This document shows, piece after piece, positions 45,180-56,732 of a DNA stretch of 64,000 nt. Every line of letters starts with the position of its first letter. Within the stretch, counting starts at the first letter, position 1. The notes below the pieces were generated by a model, which had not been told where the DNA came from, did no database searches, and saw nothing but the letters and a program-made list of their open reading frames with translations. The DNA comes from Lunularia cruciata (lineage: Eukaryota > Streptophyta > Marchantiopsida > Lunulariales > Lunulariaceae): the NCBI GenBank assembly GCA_948567375.1, contig OX419761.1, positions 24,182,501 through 24,246,500 of the forward strand, written 5' to 3'. Position numbers and translations under genes: made by a program.

Positions 45180-46330
45180 CTCATTGAAAAAGAATTAGAC
45201 AGACCTTCAATTTGATATAGCATAACAAGCTTAGACCTTAAGATCATATTTTCATTCTTGTAATGGAGCAAGAAAAAGACTTCGTATGGAAAAGAGATCC
45301 GATATAATTTGTGCTAACAGAAAATTAGTTCTCTCAGGATTCTCACTTTCCTTTATAGAATAAAAATTATTGAGAAAAAAATTCCAAACCTTAAAAAGAG
45401 ACCTTCAAAATATAAATATAAGCATAAGATTCTAGCATTGACTTTTGTACACTAATATTTATACTATATCAAGAAATAATATGAATAAAATATATTGTAT
45501 ATGTAGAAGTATGTATATGTCTATACTGCTACTAAAGATGATACTTTTTATAACACATATGTAAAGCCTCAAAGTGTAATTTTTTAATTCACATTTTCAG
45601 CCTTATATATTATATATAATACTTTTACATATTTTGCAAGTACTTCTAGTTATAGGATGGATATATGGATTTTTTATTATAATATATAGATGTCTCTCAT
45701 TACCCTTATATTTAATTTGCTAAAATGGAACTTTTCACACAATGTATTCTAGTAGTATGAAGTTGTAAGTTATAACAAAGATAATTGTAATTCAAATCTC
45801 ACTTCAAGAGGCTAAATCAACTTGGACTTTAGACTGGGTAAATAAAATTCTCAAGTTGAAGGAAACTCAAAGTTCAAAGTTACGGCCAGGCTGGACTGGA
45901 GTTAAGCAAAACAAAATAAGTTAGACTTTTGAGCCAGATGAAGAATTCGGCCCGGGGATAGAAAAAATGGTCTGGAATTCAAGTCCGAAACATAAGAAAC
46001 TAAACTTTCGGACTAGAGTTCAACGAAACAGACTTTAGACTAATGTATCGACAAGTTAGACTTTAGAGCCGGACTGGACTGGGCTGGACTAGATTGGAGT
46101 TCAGCAAAACAGAGCAAGTTAGTCTTTAGAGCCTGACGAAGAATTCGGCGGCTTCTAAGAACTCCAGACCGGATGAAAAATTCTGCAAGTCTGGAACGCA
46201 AGAAACAAAACTTTTAGCCTGGATGGAATTCAATTAGAAGAATTTAGATTTTCGGGTGGATGAAAAGTTTTGCCAGGTCTGGAACAATTTAGATTTTAAT
46301 AGTTGAATAAAGTTAAATAAAAAGTTCATA
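45180..46330 (+). repeat. R1 segments preceding the next copy (J), without MITE
   Basis: Matches 48050-49140 apart from the MITE there: aagaaataat, gatactttttataacacatatg, aaagcctcaaagtg, acttctagttatagga and ctcacttcaagaggc, then the ggactggagttcagc tract. The point corresponding to the MITE insertion is at about 45541-45560. Confidence 0.7.
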
Positions 46331-46339
46331 TATCTTGAA

Positions 46340-47000
46340 ATTAAAATGAATATTTCAATTATTAAAATATATTTTGCTATCTATGTACCCTTGTACTTAT
46401 TTATATTATGCATACTTTTCATATCAAAAGAAAGATCGAATCCAACAGAAAGGACTGATGTCCATTTGATAAGTAACATTCCGTTGAGTCATAGTTTACC
46501 AAGGCGTTTTTGTATATTTTGATTATTCTTTTTATTCCTCTTAAAAGATTTATTGTTATCTACGGACCGTTGCATTTATTTAAATGAAATAGGAAACGGG
46601 CGACCGAGTTTATTTTATTTATGCGTGGTTTTCATATCATAAGAGGCATCAAATCCCACGAGGATTTCTACTTCTGTCATCACGTGTCTTTTATAATGGA
46701 TATGCGTTGTTTTCATATCATAATAAGGATCAAATCCCACGAGGAGTTCTACTTCTGTCATCACGAGCGTTTTATAATGGATATGTCTGAAACTTACTGC
46801 ACAGACTAATGTCCATTTCAAACAAGTAAGATTTCGTCGATTCTTCTTGATATTTATACTAAAACATTTTTGTTACACCACAATTCAATCCCACCGTAAA
46901 TATAAGCTTTTATACAAACAATGTACCTTTATATATTACGTGCGTAATTTCCACATCGGAAAAGGGTAGAATCTTACAAATGAAAATGTACTTTCACAAG
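46340..47000 (+). repeat. R1 repeat copy, segments D and E
   Basis: Phrases atgtacccttgtacttatttatat, atcaaaagaaagatcgaat, gatgtccatttgataagtaacattcc, gagtcatagtttacc and ttcaatcccaccgtaaa. Contains an 81-bp tandem duplication. Confidence 0.75.
46620..46786. repeat. 81-bp tandem duplication
   Basis: tatgcgt-gttttcatatcata starts at 46620 and 46701. The units share atcaaatcccacgagga and ctacttctgtcatcacg. Confidence 0.9.
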
Positions 47001-47780
47001 ATATGATGAAGTGCCCGGTGATGATTACGTATCATATGGCTCTTCAACTCCAACTTCAGCTCTGTTTATGAACAATTAATTATATGCCTATAACAGTTCC
47101 CTTCCCTATGGGCACAAATTCTTTTGGCTATGCAATTGAAATGGGCTTGGCTTTGTTTCCAGTTTTTGGTTAGCGGTTTCGTGTCACGTAGATTTGTTTG
47201 ACCATATCGCTTGGGAATGAGTGGGCAGTGAATAGGCTTTCATTGCTTGCCCCTCTCCTTCGATTTGAAGTAGTCCTTGTTCCCTTCCCTATGGGCACAA
47301 ATTCTTTTGGCTATGCAATTGAAATGGGCTTGGCTTTGTTGCCAGTTTTTGGTTAGCGGTTTCGCGTCACGTAGATTTGTTTGACCATATCGCTTGGGAA
47401 TGAGTGGGCAGTGAATAGGCTTTCACTGCTTGCCCCTCTCCTTCGATCACTGAAGTAGTCCTTGTTGTTTAGCAGAGGCCTGCGGCCCTTACTAGTGCAG
47501 GCCGTGCGGGTGAGCGTTTCACTTCAAGCATCAAACGAAGAGACGTGCGCCTCTCCCCTCGTGCTAACCATACTTTCTCAAATCTCTATCTCTCTCCGAA
47601 TAATCCACGAAGTCTTCACTCTACTTTTTCCTCCTTTCTCCTCCTCAGTCAGATACCTTCTGCTTCTCAACTTCTGATCACTCCCTTACCCGACGGACGG
47701 ATCGGACACTCCACATCCGCTTAGTATAGATGCAGTGCAAGTTTTAAGTACAGAGACAGAGAGATTGGAATGGATTCACA
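47000..47780 (+). repeat. R1 segment I with CT-rich leader-like end
   Basis: Continues the copy: tatgaacaattaattatatgcc, ttgaccatatcgcttggg, ggcagtgaatagg, then gtgctaaccatactttctcaaatctc and other CT-rich sequence to about 47700. A short frame beginning atggattcacaacttgcccc at 47770 stops after 11 codons. It looks like a promoter and 5' leader whose coding part is missing. Confidence 0.65.
47096..47460. repeat. 183-bp tandem duplication, recent
   Basis: gttcccttccctatgggcac starts at 47096 and 47279. The two units differ at only a handful of positions (tttcc/ttgcc, gtgtcac/gcgtcac, cattgc/cactgc, and a 2-base change near the end). Confidence 0.93.
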
Positions 47781-47929
47781 ACTTGCCCCAAGAAAGATCG
47801 TTTAACGCCGCCTCACGTGTACCACTGTTCTAGTGTAAACATCATCAACAAGCATCCATTAATGTTGATTTGTGTACCTTAACATTTAACATTTGTGTAC
47901 CTTAACCTTATTTCTCATACAGACTCTAT

Positions 47930-48030
47930 TGGGGTTTAGCTCCATGTTACTTTTTTTCTCTCCCTTGTATGGCTTGTATGGCTTGATGGGGTCTTCCCAT
48001 CCTTCTTCTTTCCTACACGGTCTCCTTTTT
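47930..48030 (-). repeat. R2 repeat fragment
   Basis: ggggtttagc, cttgtatggcttgatgggg and ccatccttctt match 22968-23030. Short and degraded. Confidence 0.5.
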
Positions 48031-48143
48031 CTTTTCCTTAACATTTAAACCATAACAAGAAATAATAAGAATAAAATCTAGTTTTTAACTAGAAGCAAAA
48101 TGTTTATAGCTACATAGCTACTAAATACAATACTTTAATGATA

Positions 48144-48152
48144 TTATATATA
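48144..48152. repeat. 9-bp target-site duplication of the MITE, left
   Basis: TTATATATA, repeated exactly at 48543-48551. Confidence 0.8.
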
Positions 48153-48542
48153 CGGAGCCGGTCCGGAGACACCCCTCTTTGTTTGGTCAGAGACACCCTT
48201 TATTGATTTTGTGACAGTTCTATTTCTTAATCTCCAGAATTAAATCTTTTCTTTTACATTCCTTTTCTCAAGTTGACCTTAGAAATAATACTGAGTCTTC
48301 ATATATCTCCATTAGCTTTCTAGACTAACATCATCGGCGTATATATAAATCATAAGTTATTTTAATATGAGAATTTAAACTGAATTGAGGGAAAGGTTTG
48401 CCAAGTAGTCAGGTTACAATCATGAACACAAGACTATATACATTATGTTCATAACCGGTTTATTTAGATATGATCCGATTGGTATAATGCGTGAAGGGGT
48501 GTCTCCCGACCAAAGAGGAGGGGTTGTCTCCAGCTCGGCTCC
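48153..48542. mobile_element. MITE of Mutator type (MULE-derived), 390 bp
   Basis: Long imperfect terminal inverted repeats: the left end reads GGAGCCGGTCCGGAGACACC..., and the right end, reversed, GGAGCCGAGCTGGAGACAACC.... Similarity extends about 60 bases through the tttggtc-gagacaccc part. The flanks carry a 9-bp duplication TTATATATA, the length used by Mutator-like transposases. There is no coding capacity, as expected for a MITE. The paralogous R1 copy at about 45541-45560 lacks the insertion. Confidence 0.85.
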
Positions 48543-48551
48543 TTATATATA
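48543..48551. repeat. 9-bp target-site duplication of the MITE, right
   Basis: TTATATATA, copy of 48144-48152. Confidence 0.8.
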
Positions 48552-49140
48552 ATGCATATACAAAGGCCCAAAAGTGTATGATTTATTTTACATTTTTCAA
48601 CCTTTTTGTCAAATATTATATATAGTACCTTTACATATGGTGCAAATACTTCTAGTTATAGAACGATCGATTTTACCATAACATGGATTTGCTATTTGAA
48701 TACACATGTTTCTTATTACCCTAATATTTAATTTGGTAAAATGAAACTGTTTACAAAAAAGTAGTTTTAGTAGTATGTATTTGCAAATTATAACTATAAT
48801 CTCACCTCAAGAGGCAAATTATAATTAGTATCTCACCTCGAAGAATTCAGTTCTAAGTTGGGCCGGACTTGACTGGAGTTCAGCAAAACAGAACAAGTTG
48901 GACTTTTTAACCGGATGAAGAATTCAGCCTGGTCTGGAGTAGAAGTCCGAAACACAAAAAACTAAGTATGACCGGACTGGAGTTTGGCAGAATAGAACAA
49001 GTTAGACTTTCGAGCCGGAATGAAGAATTCGGCCCGTTCTGGAGTTCTCAAATCCGAAACACAAGTACTGTACCAAAACTTTCAGTCCAGACGGAATTCA
49101 ATTAGAAGAATTTAGATTTCCCAGTGGATGGGAATCATCT
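48552..49140 (+). repeat. R1 segment J after the MITE
   Basis: aaaggcccaaaagtg, acttctagttatagaac, aatttggtaaaatgaaactg and ctcacctcaagaggc phrases, then the degenerate ggagttcagcaaaacagaacaagtt tract (48870-49110). Confidence 0.7.
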
Positions 49141-49149
49141 CATCAAAGC

Positions 49150-49907
49150 AATCACTTGGTAAAGCCCTCCGATCTTCCTTAGTCGATTGTGCTACTCTTC
49201 TCACGTGTTCTTCTGCATTCAGTAATGTTTCAATTCGTCTCTTCTTTAAAATAAATATTTAAATATTCATCTCTTTGATGCAATAGACAAGTTAAATCAT
49301 AGTGCTTTATACATCTTCTGAAATTCTTTTTGTCTTCTTGAAAGTTGTGTTGTTATCTGTGTATCGTTTTACTTATTTATATATTATGTGAACTTTTCAT
49401 ATCAAAGAAGGATCGAATTTCACAGAATAAAACTAATATCCATTTCAAATTAGTAACATTCTATTGAGTCATAGCTTAACAAGGTAGTTTATACATCTTA
49501 AAATTTTCTTTCTGTCTTCTTGGAAATTATGTTTTTATTTTATTTTTTTATCTATGTACGGTTGTACTTATATATATTATGCTTAGTTTCACATCAAAAG
49601 AAGGATAGAAGCTCAATGAAAAGAGTGACGTCCATATCAAACAAGTTACATTCCGTTACTTGTTTGAATCTCTTCTTGATAGTTATTCAAAAACATCTCT
49701 ATTACACCACATTTTCAATCCCATTCTAAATACAAGCTTTCACACAAAATAATGTACCTTTATACTTATATACTATGTAGTATTTTTCACATAAGATAGG
49801 GGTAGATCTTACAAAATATACTGAAGTATATTTCAAACATGTAATATTTCATCCATCGGTGAGAAATATCTCGGATATACCACGTTTTCAATCCCAATCC
49901 CAATGGT
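49150..49907 (+). repeat. R1 repeat copy, segments B to E
   Basis: cttccttagtcgattgtgc, ttcgtctcttctttaaaataaa, aatcatag, cttaacaaggtagtttata, gtacttatatatattatgc, atcaaaagaaggatag and ttcaatcccattc in order. Interrupted at about 49908 and resumed at 51115. Confidence 0.75.
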
Positions 49908-51115
49908 CTTATATTTCGTTTTAAGTGGTGAAACTCATAGTACAGGTCCTTCGACTCTCCGAAGGCTTTGCTCTCTCTCTCTAGAGTCGGAGGAATAGTT
50001 ACCAGAAGTGAGGAAATGAAGTATCCAAAGTTCGCAGAACCGAAGGGGCGTTAGGGGTAGAGTTGAATCCTAAAGCGTTCTAGATTCATTACTTATACGG
50101 GCTCGGTATGTGGAGCACCATCAGATCCCTCGTGCCACTTGGCCATATGAAGAGGGCAGCTCCCCTTTTCTGACAGTCCCTAGATCTCTCCCTATAGTCG
50201 AGTACCCGAAGGGCTGTTGGCTGAAAGAGTTGATAAGGCCGGTCTTTAGGCCAATAAGGTGGAAAATGGCTTATTTATGTGCTGGAGATCTTTAAATAAG
50301 GAATTAGAATATAAGTAGCGCGCAGCCTCTATAGTGTTGAACACCGTCTTGAGTAGAAGCTAAATTCTTTTTATTTCTTGGAAATAATTAGAAGTTTGTA
50401 AATTTTTTGATTGATCTTTGTCAACCAACTGAAGGAGTCGTTCGATCGTCACCTGGGCTTGTTGGACTATTCCCAGAATTGAATGGATGACCATGAAATC
50501 GTTGGCATACCGCATGAAAGAGGTAGGTCCATGGTGAGAAAATTTGACGAATTCATCGTATCATTTTCGCTGCAATCACTTCAATCTACCTCCTCAGTGA
50601 CAAAAGCAGATAATGGGTCGCACTCAGAAGTAATGACCCAATCTAATACCTATGCAAATTTTGGTGATCTCTGGATCCGAAGGCCCCAAAGCGGGGTTGC
50701 TAATTTGCTAATCAAATTGCCAGTTTGTACAGTTGTATCCCAGATCGGTGAATGGGTCGCAGGGAATTCATAACTCGTCAGGCTCACAACTGAATGTTGT
50801 AGGTTGGAAAGTTGCACTATGTATGAAAGGCTGAGGCCGATTTTCATGCCCGAGAGGAGGGGAGATACGAATAAAAGATTTGAATGATTTCAAACCTGCT
50901 GATGTTTTTGAGTTCAGGGAAGTCATTTTAACTTTCCGAACTCTCCCTTAAATATACGTAGAAAGTCTCCTGAAAGTAACACATTGGCTGAATCTGAGCG
51001 TAAACGCGTTCATCCTGAATCCGCTTCTGCTCCTGTTCAGGATGTACCAACCCTGGCTTAGAAATGGCTCCTGGTTTTTATGATTTTCCAAAGCCTTATA
51101 AGTTTTAGGGCATAG
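49908..51115. other. About 1.2-kb insertion of GC-richer, organelle-like DNA inside an R1 copy
   Basis: R1 copies elsewhere run directly from the ttcaatccca phrase to the acaacctttcacagataat phrase; here 1.2 kb intervenes. The inserted sequence is less AT-rich than its surroundings and contains phrases such as ccttcgactctccgaagg and gtcgagtacccgaaggg that resemble plant mitochondrial intergenic DNA in style. Open frames at 50110-50295 and 50483-50773 have no recognisable domain. A nuclear copy of mitochondrial DNA is possible but unproven. Confidence 0.35.
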
Positions 51116-51980
51116 TGGTTTATCCTTCAGATTAGCAAATACAACCTTTCACAGATAATCAGTTAATAACAGTACCATAAATTGAAATAGTAGTGGTCAG
51201 AACAAGTTCCATTTGCAATACCACTGCAAATACAACCGGAATAACATAATTACAATACTAAAATTTGAAATAGTGGTTGTCTGAACAAGTTCCATGACGA
51301 CACCCAAAAGCTCATTTTAAAAGTTGAAAGCCATTCTCATTATCTAGTCTCTCATCTAATGATTTTATTTTGTCCTTTTGGAACAAATATTTTCCTATCT
51401 GTACCCTTGTTTATATATATAAAACTTTTGGTACAAGAGTATACTTTTCATTATTCTTTCCCTTGTGTAGTTTTAATAAGATTTTTCTTTATTTTCATCA
51501 AAATATTCCACCAACATCATTCAAAAAAAACTTGTAAATTGTCCAAATGAAGTGGTATGCCAATAACAAGATTAGATACATCCTCCCAAAATTGGTCACT
51601 CAGAACCTAATTTTGCTTACTTTCACTATCCTCAAAGCTACTCAGTTGCACACATAGCCTCCGTCTTTGACGATGCTTGAGGTTTTTTATTTGACAGCCT
51701 TACAATCATTTTATTATTGGTTTTCATAACTGCAAGTAGCTTAGTTTATATTTATTCAATGTACTATACGTTTCAAGATCCACATAGTTTACATTTCTTG
51801 TGCTATTTTTCAATCTTTACTCAATGAATCTACGTATGATTTACACATCATACACTCTATAACTAAATTTACATAATTAATCTACATATTAGTCATACTT
51901 TCTACTTATAACTTGACCTTTCCCGTAAGCTCTCATGATATCATCAAGTACTCCTCGTGCAAAATTATTAACCATCACCG
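51115..51980 (+). repeat. R1 repeat copy, segments F to H
   Basis: acaacctttcacagataat, gtggtcagaacaagttccat, catgacgacacccaaaa, agtttta-ataagatttttcttta, tcctcaaagctactcag, gtagcttagtttatatttattcaat and gctctcatgatatcatcaag in the standard order. Confidence 0.75.
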
Positions 51981-52019
51981 GGTTCTCTAACTCAAAGAGA
52001 AAAGGCAAATGTGTAGAAA

Positions 52020-52500
52020 ACATGAAGGATGGTAAGATCCAATTAAGCCATAGAAAGATGAGACAAAAGAGGTGAAAGGGGGCTAAGCTCCAATAGTATC
52101 AGTACAAGAAATTTGCATTATGGCACCTAAGATATTTGTCCTATGCAAGTTGTAAGGTCTATAAACTAATGGAGCATCCAAAGAAATATCACATAGTGTG
52201 ATTTCTTTCCTATGGATTGCACCAACCCATGCTCTTTGTACAACATTGGACACAAACTATATGAAATATGCTACAAAGAATGAAAGTGAGAGTAGTACCC
52301 CTTGACATCTAAGATGATATGCTCTTGCACACTCTTTAAAAAATGAGTCAAGCATCATACCCATTGCTCCATATAACTCCAAGGCTAGAGGAATAAATAT
52401 GTGACCTTATTGCATACCCTTATACTTGGAGACTTTACCTCATGCTCGCTTGCCGCTTATCTAGGAGGATGACTAATCACTCTCACAAAAATTTCATCTT
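52020..52500 (+). repeat. R2 dispersed repeat, plus-oriented copy
   Basis: Matches the reverse complement of 22540-23060 nearly end to end (gcacctaagatatttgtcctatgcaagtt, ggagcatccaaagaaat, cttgcacactcttt, tccaaggctagaggaa, cttggagactttacc). Confidence 0.75.
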
Positions 52501-53068
52501 GTGTAGGATCCTTAACCACAACATATGCTACCATCACCTGGTCCTCTTGGACCAATTAGAAGTCTACCTTGATACATGTGGTCTGCAAAGCATACAAATG
52601 TTCCATCCAAGCAAGGTATCTACTCTCTCATGCCATAACAAACACTATATCCCCGATGGCATCATGGATAACTATCCTCTATCCTCCAAAAGGACATTGT
52701 GTCATATGAATCATTGCTACATCTAGCATAGAACCATACTCACAAGCGAGTAACAAAGATGAAGATGGGTTGACAAAACCTAAGCAAAATCTCATTGTTG
52801 TAGAGAAGGTAGTTGGTGCAAGTTGAAATGCCACGGTGCATAGTCAAGCTGGATCCTTGAATATGCACCTTTACCAAAGCAAGCGCAAAGATGTGCTCCA
52901 ATAACCCAAGGAATGGACAAGTCAACTAAGAGAGAATGTAGCATATGTAAAAGCTATTGCTCCATCAAGGAAGAATGCAGGCCTCTAGACCAATCAGAAT
53001 GAAAGCAAGCAAGCAAAGGATGAAAGGCCATCTTGTGCTTGTGGGGATAGACCGTCTCTTGTCTACCA
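52501..53068. other. Stretch without supported genes before element C
   Basis: A 94-codon frame (52442-52726) overlaps the end of R2 without recognisable domain. No terminal structure identified. Confidence 0.35.
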
Positions 53069-53521
53069 TGTCACGCCATTTGTAGTGTCGCATCTAGATT
53101 GCTCGGACATTGGAGTTGCAGTGATAGTAGTTAGAGTTATTTCAGCAGTTTCTCAAAGACTACTTTCCGACGGTCAAATTTTGTGTTTGGGGTACTGACT
53201 TCACGGTGGGGCCCACTATCACTTTGCACCATTTGCACCGTCAAGTGTGCCGTCAATGGGACCATTAGGGTTTTAGACCTAGCTCGAGTCCAAGGGTATA
53301 CTTTCGAAGTGCAACTCCAAAGAGCTCACTTCTCCGATGTTGAGCCTTCAAGTTCATGGCTATGGTGGATAGAGGCCGGCGAGCGTCACCTAGATTCTCT
53401 TAGCTAAAGTGGGTGTGGCTTGACTGTAATCAATGCCCAATTGTTGGCCATTTATAGAATGACAGATCAAGTACTGATATGAGTTGAGTGGATTCAAGAG
53501 TTGTAAAAAATCTGATTACAT
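53069..53521 (+). repeat. LTR-like repeat, left end of element C
   Basis: TGTCACGCCATTTGTAGTG start. Similar over about 450 bases to 62426-62875 (shared gtttctc-agagactactttccga, tgtttggggtactgacttcacgg, ttatagaatgaca). A TATA-like tttatagaat lies at 53451. The similarity to the right copy ends at the ctgatta phrase (53521), so either the LTR continues to an unknown point or one of the copies is truncated. Confidence 0.75.
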
Positions 53522-55095
53522 CAGAGAAGTGAATCAAGGGGAAATTGGGTGCAAGAACTTTGAGTGTTGGTGGTATCTCTAAGCTCGGTGGATCATTGGT
53601 AGCTTGATTGAAGTTCAATTTTTCCCTGGTGTGCAGAATCTTTTTGCTTGATGGAGATTTGGCAGCAAGGCAGACGGTGTGCGGAAGCGTTGGCCAATTT
53701 TTGAGCAAAGAAGGAGCAAATTTTGAGCAGTGGTTGTGATTTTGAGCTCTAGAGGTGAAGGCATGACCAATTTGTTGCGAGTTAAGCTCAAAAGATAAAA
53801 TTAAAGGTGGAGTTGTGAAGCTATTCTTGTGAACTTATGATTTGGAGAAACCCGTGTTTTCAATTTAACTTGAGTGAAGAGTTAGCAGGGGATTTGGCAG
53901 TCAGCCAACTTTAGGGTTTATGTTAGATTTTATGTCAGATTTTGGCTGAGTTTTATGTCAGATTTTGGCCAGATTTGGAGGAGTTTTGCCAAGTTGGAGG
54001 ACTTTTGCACATTTGGAGGAGGTTTGAAGTGGTAAGAAGAAAGGCCTCATTTTGGCGTTTAGAGGCTTTGAGGCATAGGGTTGTGGGCTATGAGAGGCTA
54101 TGAAGGCCAAGAAGGGCCAGCAAGCCAACTTTCTGGTGTGAGGCTAGCTAGTTTAGAGTAGATCTTGGTCATTGGTTGGCAAAATCTGCCCATCCTGCTA
54201 GATTGTGCACAACAAGGTTTGATCCCTAGATATCTTGTTCCTAGACTGGTGCCCTAGCCAACTAGTCTACACTCACTTGTTGTCCTAGTGACTATGCCAT
54301 TGTTATCTATAGACTTGTAGCTTTGGCTAGGAGAGGCAGTTTGATCCCATTCTTGGTGATCTTGGTAGCTTAGGACTTAGATACAAACTACTCTTATGTC
54401 AAATGCCAAATGGTGGTAGAGTCAGTCCCGTGTTGTTTTATGAGATGGAGGGTTTTCATTTAGATTTCTTGTGATTGGACCCCCTCCAATCTTTGCTTCT
54501 TGTTTGTGCACCACGTTTGTGTGAGTGCCTTGACTTTTGAGCATTAGTGCTACGGTGTGCTCTTGGTAGTGAAGTTGGAGTGATGACCAATCAGACTACC
54601 TTTGTTTCTCTCCGGTGAGGTAGGAAGTGATGACCTGCAGACCATGAGAGTGCTTGTTGTGATGGCAAGTTACAGGTTGCCTTTCCTCCTAGTGTAGTTA
54701 TCTTGATTATAGTTACATTAGTGGGTGGCTTAGTTGGTATTGGCACTTGGTGGTGTTTGCACTTGGTGGGGTACTTGCGGTTACGACTTGCGGTTGCAAT
54801 TTGTGGTTCCGGTTTGCTATTATAGTTTGCGGTTGCAGGTACTTTGTCACGACGGAGTTCTTTGGAGATTCCAGAGGAGATAGCCCTGTAATATGCAATG
54901 GGTTTACTCGGAGTGGTACTTGGTATCAACCTGTATCTCGGGTCCAAGTGAGGGAGAAGATTGACTCTGAGTTGGAGTTTGACACAAGAGTTGATTTAGT
55001 TGACAGTGCACTTGGTGTGTCCGCATTGTTGTTGTGGGACATGGACAAGATTTATGGGGCCTCCAAAGGCCTTAGGTGTACAATGGGTACCATTG
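53522..55095 (+). other. Element C leader region
   Basis: Rest of the LTR and/or untranslated leader. Contains gattttggc- and ggaggagtttt-type phrase repeats at 53930-54030 and a short degenerate array of cttgcggttgca-like units at 54775-54840. An open frame at 54747-55124 ends in an R-V-D-L-V-D-S-A-L-G phrase and may be the amino end of gag in a shifted frame. No primer-binding site matching initiator tRNA-Met is visible. Confidence 0.45.
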
Positions 55096-55099
55096 AGTT

Positions 55100-56700
55100 T
55101 CTCTGGTACAATGGGTATCATTGAGTTGGATGACTTTATCCAAGAGTTCGATAGTTGGTGTGATCTGTAGCAAATGCAAAACCCAACTTTTTTTACACCC
55201 TTCATGGCATGGAAGGGGTTGCTTCAGCATCTGGAGGGTCCGCCAATGGATGACTACCATGAGTTCAAGAGAGCTCATTTGGAAGGGATTGAGTTATGGA
55301 GACAATATTGGTCTTCAAACTATGTCTCTGTCACTTTAGGTTCTGTGGCTAGGAGTAGATTGGCTGTACCTACGAGTTCTAGCTTGCATAGTGCTAGTGG
55401 AGCTAGTGGAGGTGCACTAGTTGGAGATAGTGCTACTATGAGTGGAGGTACCATTGCAGGAGGTGGTGTGGTACTCGTGTTTAACCCTATAGTGGAGTTA
55501 TTCCAATGTTTGAGGCAGAACTACCAAGGAGTGCGGACTGACAAGCTATGGAGCTTACAGGAGTTCCAACGGAAGGGTAGAGAGAGCTTACGCAAGGCAT
55601 ACACTCGCATGAGATGGCTGATCAATTTCACTCAGGGAGTTATAGAGGTCTAAGCAGTCCAGTTTTGGTATGGGATACAAGAGAGGGAGTTGTGACGTAG
55701 AGTTTGTGATGCTATGTTGTTATAGGCTACTTTGCCAACTTTGGTAGTGGTCTTTGGTTTGGCTAAGTGTATTGAGCTCAACATGGTGGAGGAGAGAGTG
55801 GTGACATCTGGATTTGGTAAGGAGACCTTGTCCATGGCTGTAACTTCTTCTAGCGTGCAGTAGAGTGCACCACGCCTAGTTGGTTTTTAAGGATAGGGTG
55901 GACAGCCTAGATCCTATGGAGTAAGTGGAGGGCCTAGTGGAGTTAGACCCTTACCTTCATTTTTGGGTCAACAGTAGCTAGTGAGTGGTGGTGTTGCTTG
56001 TTGGACTTGTGGTGGACCTCACCATCAAAGCGAGTGTACTCAAGGCAATGGACTTGATACCTCGGGTGCATCACAACCAGCACAAAGGCAATGTGAGCAT
56101 TGCTTCAGATTTGGTCACACTAGTGACTGATGTTTTGACCTACACCCGGAGTTACGGAGTGGTAGGGCTACTATGGCAGGTAGTAGAGGAGCTCCAATTC
56201 ATGGAGGACAAGGTGGTAGAGGATCTACACCTAGTAGGGGTGCAGTACTTGCTCTTACTTTTGATACAACTATGGCTACTTGGATTGAGCAGTTGGAGTA
56301 GAGATTGGCTAGTATGGCCATTGCTCAGAGGAGATCAGATTTGGGTGCTGAGGCTTCCACCTCATATGTTGGTGATAGAGATGCTTTGGATTTCATATGC
56401 AGAGCAGCACAAGTGGATGCATCTACAACAGTGACTAGGAGTGCAGTACGTGCTCCAGAGCCTAGAGGAGCATCGAAGGAGTTGGACCCATAGAGAGGAG
56501 AGGTTGGGAGATAGGTCAGACTTCCCGAGTCTTTCACACTATTTGAGGCATTGTAGACAACATCCATGGCTCCTAGATGTCCTAGTGCAGGTGTGGTAGG
56601 TGGTGATGGAGTGCATGATGGACTACCTGCTAGTCAACCATCTACTACTATATAGACTGAGTCTACCATGATGTTGGGAGCGGCTCAGCTGATTATATGG
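55100..56700 (+). pseudogene. gag: Element C gag with two CCHC zinc knuckles, degraded
   Basis: Read in one frame from about 55100: I-E-L-D-D-F-I-Q-E-F-D-S-W, then F-M-A-W-K-G-L-L-Q-H-L-E-G, a Gly/Ser/Ala-rich linker (55380-55470), and a capsid-like helix segment with R-K-G-R-E-S-L-R-K-A-Y-T-R-M-R. Two nucleocapsid zinc knuckles follow: C-W-T-C-G-G-P-H-H-Q-S-E-C at about 55999, and C-E-H-C-F-R-F-G-H-T-S-D-stop-C at about 56090-56135, the latter interrupted by a TGA just before its last Cys. Several TAG stops are present. The frame changes by -1 to that of pol near 56715; whether this is a programmed site or decay is not clear. Confidence 0.75.
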
Positions 56701-56732
56701 CGTCCATTGTTTTTGGCCAATGACATTTTACA

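Noticed and set aside
46615-46821. Overlapping open frames with internal repeats on both strands
   Set aside because: They reflect the 81-bp tandem duplication and not a repetitive protein.
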